This document shows positions 58,153 through 64,000 of a stretch of DNA of 64,000 nucleotides, one piece after another. Made by a program: the position numbers and the translations under genes. The DNA is taken from contig CP065008.1 of NCBI GenBank assembly GCA_016699735.1, forward strand, positions 2,566,001 to 2,630,000, read 5' to 3'. This DNA comes from Alphaproteobacteria bacterium. GTDB taxonomy: Bacteria > Pseudomonadota > Alphaproteobacteria > Micavibrionales > Micavibrionaceae. Below the pieces are notes generated by a model that had not been told where the DNA came from, did no database searches, and saw only the letters and a list, made by a program, of their open reading frames with translations. Within the stretch, counting starts at the first letter, position 1. Each line of letters begins with the position of its first letter.

Positions 58153-59112
58153 GTGACAGCCAATAACCTAACAAAAAATCTCACCCTCCCCCTCATCGCC
58201 GCGCCGATGTTCCTGATCTCCAACCCGGAGCTGGTCATCGCCGCCTGCGTCAACGGCGTCATCGGCGCCCTCCCCGCCCTGAACCAGCGCACGACGGAAG
58301 GGCTGGACGAATGGCTGGCGCAGATCGAAACCGCTCTGAAAAAGGCTAAAACCGATAACCCGCAGACCAAAATCGCGCCTTACGCGGTGAACTTGATCGT
58401 CAACGCCGCCAACCCCCGCCTGCAGGCCGATCTGGACATCTGCATCAAACATAAGGTTCCGGTCATCATCACCTCCCTCGGCTTGCGGGAGGACATCATC
58501 GGCGCCATCCACGCCTACGGAGGATTAGTCCTTCACGATATTTCCACCCTCCACCACGCGCACAAGGCCACCAAAGCGGGCGTTGACGGATTGATCGCCG
58601 TCACGGCGGGCGCGGGCGGCCACGCCGGAACCCTGAACCCCTTCGCCTTCGTCAACGAAATCCGCGGATTTTACGATGGGCTTCTGATCCTCGCGGGCGC
58701 TCTCTCGCACGGCAAGGATATTCTGGCCGCGCAAGTGATGGGCGCCGACTGCGCCTATATGGGCACACGCTTCATCGCCACAACCGAATCCGCCGCCGAT
58801 CCCGCTTACAAGCAAATGCTCTGCGACTCCACCAGCGCGGAGATCGTCTACACCCCCGCAATCAGCGGCGTGCCGGGCAACTTCATGGCCAAAAGTCTGA
58901 CGCAGGCGGGCTTCGACCTGAACGAACTCAAAAAAGCCGAGGCTGACGTAAAAAAACTCAAACTGTTACAAGAGGAAGCCAAAGCCTGGAAAACCATCTG
59001 GTCGGCGGGGCAAGGCGTGGGCAGCATCCGTGACATCCCCGCCTGCGCGGAATTGATCCGCCGCCTGAAACACGAATACGATACGGCGCTCTCGCAAATA
59101 AAAAATACTTGA
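58153..59112 (+). CDS. nitronate monooxygenase (2-nitropropane dioxygenase family)
   Basis: A 319-residue FMN TIM-barrel enzyme that oxidises alkyl nitronates. Features: LPLIAAPMFLISNPELVIAACVNGVIGALPALN at the start, then VPVIITSLGLRE, the H-containing VTAGAGGHAGTLNPFAF phosphate-binding region, ILAGALSHGKDILAAQVMGADCAYMGTRFIATTES and a final GVPGNFM. The start is GTG 58153. It stands alone between convergent genes. Confidence 0.9.
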   Translation: MTANNLTKNLTLPLIAAPMFLISNPELVIAACVNGVIGALPALNQRTTEGLDEWLAQIETALKKAKTDNPQTKIAPYAVNLIVNAANPRLQADLDICIKHKVPVIITSLGLREDIIGAIHAYGGLVLHDISTLHHAHKATKAGVDGLIAVTAGAGGHAGTLNPFAFVNEIRGFYDGLLILAGALSHGKDILAAQVMGADCAYMGTRFIATTESAADPAYKQMLCDSTSAEIVYTPAISGVPGNFMAKSLTQAGFDLNELKKAEADVKKLKLLQEEAKAWKTIWSAGQGVGSIRDIPACAELIRRLKHEYDTALSQIKNT

Positions 59113-59133
59113 AAAACAATATGCTGAAAAATA

Positions 59134-59991
59134 TTATTCAGCGGACGCCTGCGTCCCGGAATAATCCCCGCCCTCATTCTGCGCCGATTCATCGTCCCGC
59201 TTCTCCTCACGGGGCGGATTCAACCCAAACCACAGCGGCCAGCGCTTGACGGGCATCAAATGCCGGACGGGCGTTTTCACCACGATAATGAGAATCCCGA
59301 TCGACAACAGGCACCAGATCGCCGCCACCTCGTTTGGATTATCGGTCAGCAGCATGGCCAGCCGCGGTCCGACCAGGAAATGATAAATCGTAAACCGCCA
59401 GGAACCGTAAAGAAACGGCAGGATGATCCCCGCAATCATATAAGTCGGGTAAAGCGTCAGGAAATCCGTCCACGTATCGCCGACGAGGAAATTGGTCAGC
59501 CCGTTCACCGGCACCTCCCACGCGATATGCCAGTTGCCGCTGACAGAGCAAAGCTGCCGCGCACACATCTTTTCACCCAGCGCACACTGCCCCGCCCACT
59601 CGAACGGATAAAGCTGCAGCAGCATCACAATCGCCGATACGAAACAAATCGTATATACCGGAATCTCGATGCGTCTCCGTACGTTATCGGGAATAAAGTA
59701 CATCGAAATCAGGTTGATGAAGAACGGCTGGAACGTAATATGCAAATACCCGAAGATCGTGGCGATCTGGTTGGACGGCAGGCTGCACAGGTTAATCACG
59801 CTGTAGGTATAGGCCTGCAGCATCTCCATCAGGGAAAAATAGGCCAGAGAAATGTAAAGACGCGGACTTTCGCGCTGATACGCGGCATAGGCCGTCGTGG
59901 CGAACCCCAAAGTGGCAAGAACCGCCGATGCTTCCCCGCTCCAGCACATGAGCGCAAAAATCCCGAACTGACCGATCCAAAAAACTGCCAA
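59134..59991 (-). CDS. DUF5765-like multi-pass membrane protein
   Basis: The 285-residue protein has about seven membrane helices, starting WIGQFGIFALMCWSG. A conserved stretch runs YISLAYFSLMEMLQAYTYSVINLC and FGYLHITFQPFFINLISMYFIP. GKWHIAWEVP-like residues (NWHIAWEVPVNGL) lie in the middle, and the tail is soluble and acidic. This matches the uncharacterised DUF5765 family. No partner genes. Confidence 0.72.
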   Translation of the reverse strand: MAVFWIGQFGIFALMCWSGEASAVLATLGFATTAYAAYQRESPRLYISLAYFSLMEMLQAYTYSVINLCSLPSNQIATIFGYLHITFQPFFINLISMYFIPDNVRRRIEIPVYTICFVSAIVMLLQLYPFEWAGQCALGEKMCARQLCSVSGNWHIAWEVPVNGLTNFLVGDTWTDFLTLYPTYMIAGIILPFLYGSWRFTIYHFLVGPRLAMLLTDNPNEVAAIWCLLSIGILIIVVKTPVRHLMPVKRWPLWFGLNPPREEKRDDESAQNEGGDYSGTQASAE

Positions 59992-60096
59992 GAATTTAAG
60001 GGGTTACAGAAAAAATGTAAAGAATTTGATACGCTGTTTTTGCTGAAAAATAAGCAAAAGAAAGCTATAGAATAGAAATGATGTTAATAATAGAAC

Positions 60097-60609
60097 ATGA
60101 GACCCGAATTCGACCGTAACGCGCAACTCACCGTCCGCCAAATCGGCCCCGCCGACGGGGAGGCGTACCGCGATTTTTACAAAAGCCTTCGCGATCCGCA
60201 CCATTTCAGCGGGATTTTAGAGGGCAGGAACCTCGACGACCCGGCAACATGGCAAGCCCTGTTCGAGGCCACCACGGTCACGGGCGACTTTGTGATGTTC
60301 GGGATGTTCGACAAGGACCGCCTGATCGGCCAGACCTCTATTCAATTCATCAGGAACGGGGAACAGACAACCGCACTGTTCGCAGGCTCGGAAATGGCGG
60401 ACGACCGCCGCGGACAAAGGCTGGTGGATAAGCTTTATCAGGCCCGCAAGGAGTATCTTGAGGCCATCGGCTTCGAGGGACCGATCATTACGACCATACC
60501 GCCAGACAACGGCCCCTCCCGCGCCGCCGCCGAACGCAACGGCTTCACTGATTCCGGCCGCACCGACGAACACGGCTATTGCATCTATGTTCCAGAAGAT
60601 TGGGGGTAA
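60097..60609 (+). CDS. GNAT-family N-acetyltransferase
   Basis: The 170-residue protein shows LTVRQIGPADGEAYRDFYKSLRD at the start, a central strand MFGMFDKDRLIGQTSIQFI, the acetyl-CoA loop DDRRGQRLVDKLYQARKEYL (motif A, R-x-x-G-Q/G-x form) and PPDNGPSRAAAERNGF (motif B). Substrate unknown. Confidence 0.85.
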   Translation: MRPEFDRNAQLTVRQIGPADGEAYRDFYKSLRDPHHFSGILEGRNLDDPATWQALFEATTVTGDFVMFGMFDKDRLIGQTSIQFIRNGEQTTALFAGSEMADDRRGQRLVDKLYQARKEYLEAIGFEGPIITTIPPDNGPSRAAAERNGFTDSGRTDEHGYCIYVPEDWG

Positions 60610-60616
60610 TCAAAGC

Positions 60617-61162
60617 TTACTTACAATTTGATAAATAGAACTCATAATCCTCTAACCAAATATTCTCGCAGTAAGCATTCTCTCCATTCTTTTTAATTTG
60701 CCGATACAAAACTTCTGGCTTCAAATACCTAGAAAGTTCTAAGCCATCTTTTTTAATTTTATTTACCAAAGGAAACAGTATATTTTTTATGTCATCCGCC
60801 CGACCATACTCAACTTCATCGTACTCTCTTATACCCAAATTTTGAGGCCGATACCTCCATGAAAATCTTGAAAAACGAAAAACAGATATTTTTTCTTTTA
60901 CGGGATAATCACTAATTAATTTTGGATACCCTGAGACCTGCTCTTTCTCAAGATTTCTTAAAAATTTATGACGTAATAATAGAGACAAATTAGTGCACTG
61001 GCACGCATTAGAAAATTTCCCATGCCACCGTTTGATAACAAGCTGTGTTTGCCCGTCTTCCAAAACGAAATTGTTTTTATCACGCACAAAGCCGACACCT
61101 ATAAGGGGTGCCGCAAAGTAAGCATCAAAACAGAGATTAAATTGTATGGCTTTCATAGACAA
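60617..61162 (-). CDS. unknown AT-rich protein (181 aa)
   Basis: A 181-residue frame of low GC between the acetyltransferase and the rRNA operon. It is rich in Lys, Phe and Tyr, has a Cys-x-Cys pair (NACQCTNL) and no membrane segment or signal. The C-terminus is helical (VLYRQIKKNGENAYCENIW). I recognise no family. Its composition suggests recent transfer. Confidence 0.5.
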   Translation of the reverse strand: MSMKAIQFNLCFDAYFAAPLIGVGFVRDKNNFVLEDGQTQLVIKRWHGKFSNACQCTNLSLLLRHKFLRNLEKEQVSGYPKLISDYPVKEKISVFRFSRFSWRYRPQNLGIREYDEVEYGRADDIKNILFPLVNKIKKDGLELSRYLKPEVLYRQIKKNGENAYCENIWLEDYEFYLSNCK

Positions 61163-61206
61163 AGCACCGCAAACAGGTTTGAAAATGTAAACATGAGCTG
61201 GGAAGA

Positions 61207-61320
61207 TCCGGCAGCGATCGACTCTCCCACATCTTAAGATGCAGTACCATTGACGCTAAGAGGTTTCACGGACCTGTTCGGGATGGGAAGGGGTGTTGCA
61301 CTCCTGCTGTAACCACCGGA
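61207..61320 (-). rRNA. rrf: 5S ribosomal RNA
   Basis: The minus strand begins TCCGGTGGTTACAGCAGGAG and contains CACCCCTTCCCATCCCGAAC, the conserved 5S loop. It ends GAGAGTCGATCGCTGCCGGA, pairing with its start. Ends are placed to within a few bases. Confidence 0.93.
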
Positions 61321-61444
61321 TCATCCGAACTCATTTTTCTCCAAGTTAAGGAACTATCAAAGTGCCTGTCATTCCCGCAACGGGTTGACCGCTGCGCGTG
61401 ACCCGGAAAGGATTTTCCCGAAAGAAAACCTTTGCGGATAAGAA

Positions 61445-64000
<2,556 letters not shown>

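Overview
The window looks like a chromosomal piece of an alphaproteobacterium. Reasons: a GC-rich Gram-negative backbone (signal peptides, an outer-membrane beta-barrel, an RTX type I secretion target), a DUF4173 gene coupled to a ChvG/ChvI-like two-component pair, a PA0069-type radical SAM protein, DUF5765, a TPR-methyltransferase with a QYEEFPYPRW linker, and a K+-independent H+-pyrophosphatase. I would not name a genus; an uncultured free-living or epibiotic (Micavibrio-like) lineage is a guess. Many single-base frameshifts between about 20.2 and 49.1 kb, mostly at homopolymers, suggest uncorrected long-read sequence rather than wholesale gene decay.

Layout: 1-1001 is the 5' part of a GDP-mannose 6-dehydrogenase (algD-like). 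1177-3820 is an IS1595-family (ISXO2-like) transposon bounded by 34-bp inverted repeats. It carries a transposase, three passenger ORFs and a probable small RNA with its own promoter and terminator. A tRNA-Glu, a nitroreductase, a TPR-methyltransferase, a small protein, an RTX calcium-binding protein and a DUF808 membrane protein follow; the last two diverge around an FNR/FixK-like box. 9903-21413 is a translationally coupled surface operon: a 2595-residue DUF11/SdrD_B-like giant protein and an outer-membrane barrel protein.

21.4-33.4 kb is an accessory zone, with a UPF1/DNA2-like helicase ending in a Vsr/DUF559-like nuclease domain, a PspA/membrane-protein pair beside an XRE regulator, a PcfJ-like gene, and a tightly overlapping operon of a small ORF, DUF4173, response regulator and histidine kinase. 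33.7-38.5 kb is an RNA-repair cassette: Hen1 (3'-terminal ribose 2'-O-methyltransferase), a YwqG/DUF1963 protein, and Pnkp (kinase-phosphatase-ligase).

38521-48098 is a 9.5-kb AT-rich integrated element in the 3' end of tRNA-fMet, flanked by a 32-bp direct repeat of the tRNA end. It carries a tyrosine integrase, a GHKL (MORC/MutL-like) ATPase, an unknown partner protein, a C5 cytosine methyltransferase with a perfect 12-bp-arm palindrome at its 5' end, a polymerase-like protein with palm motifs A and C, a membrane protein, and a GC-rich multi-hairpin region that looks like a structured RNA. This is the best candidate for an undescribed system: a restriction- or defence-like module on a small integrative element.

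Beyond the tRNA lie a TPP riboswitch and thiO-thiS-(DUF6228-like)-thiG, the H+-pyrophosphatase HppA, a cold-shock protein, several housekeeping and small proteins, and a 23S-5S rRNA operon on the minus strand; its 23S gene runs off the window end.
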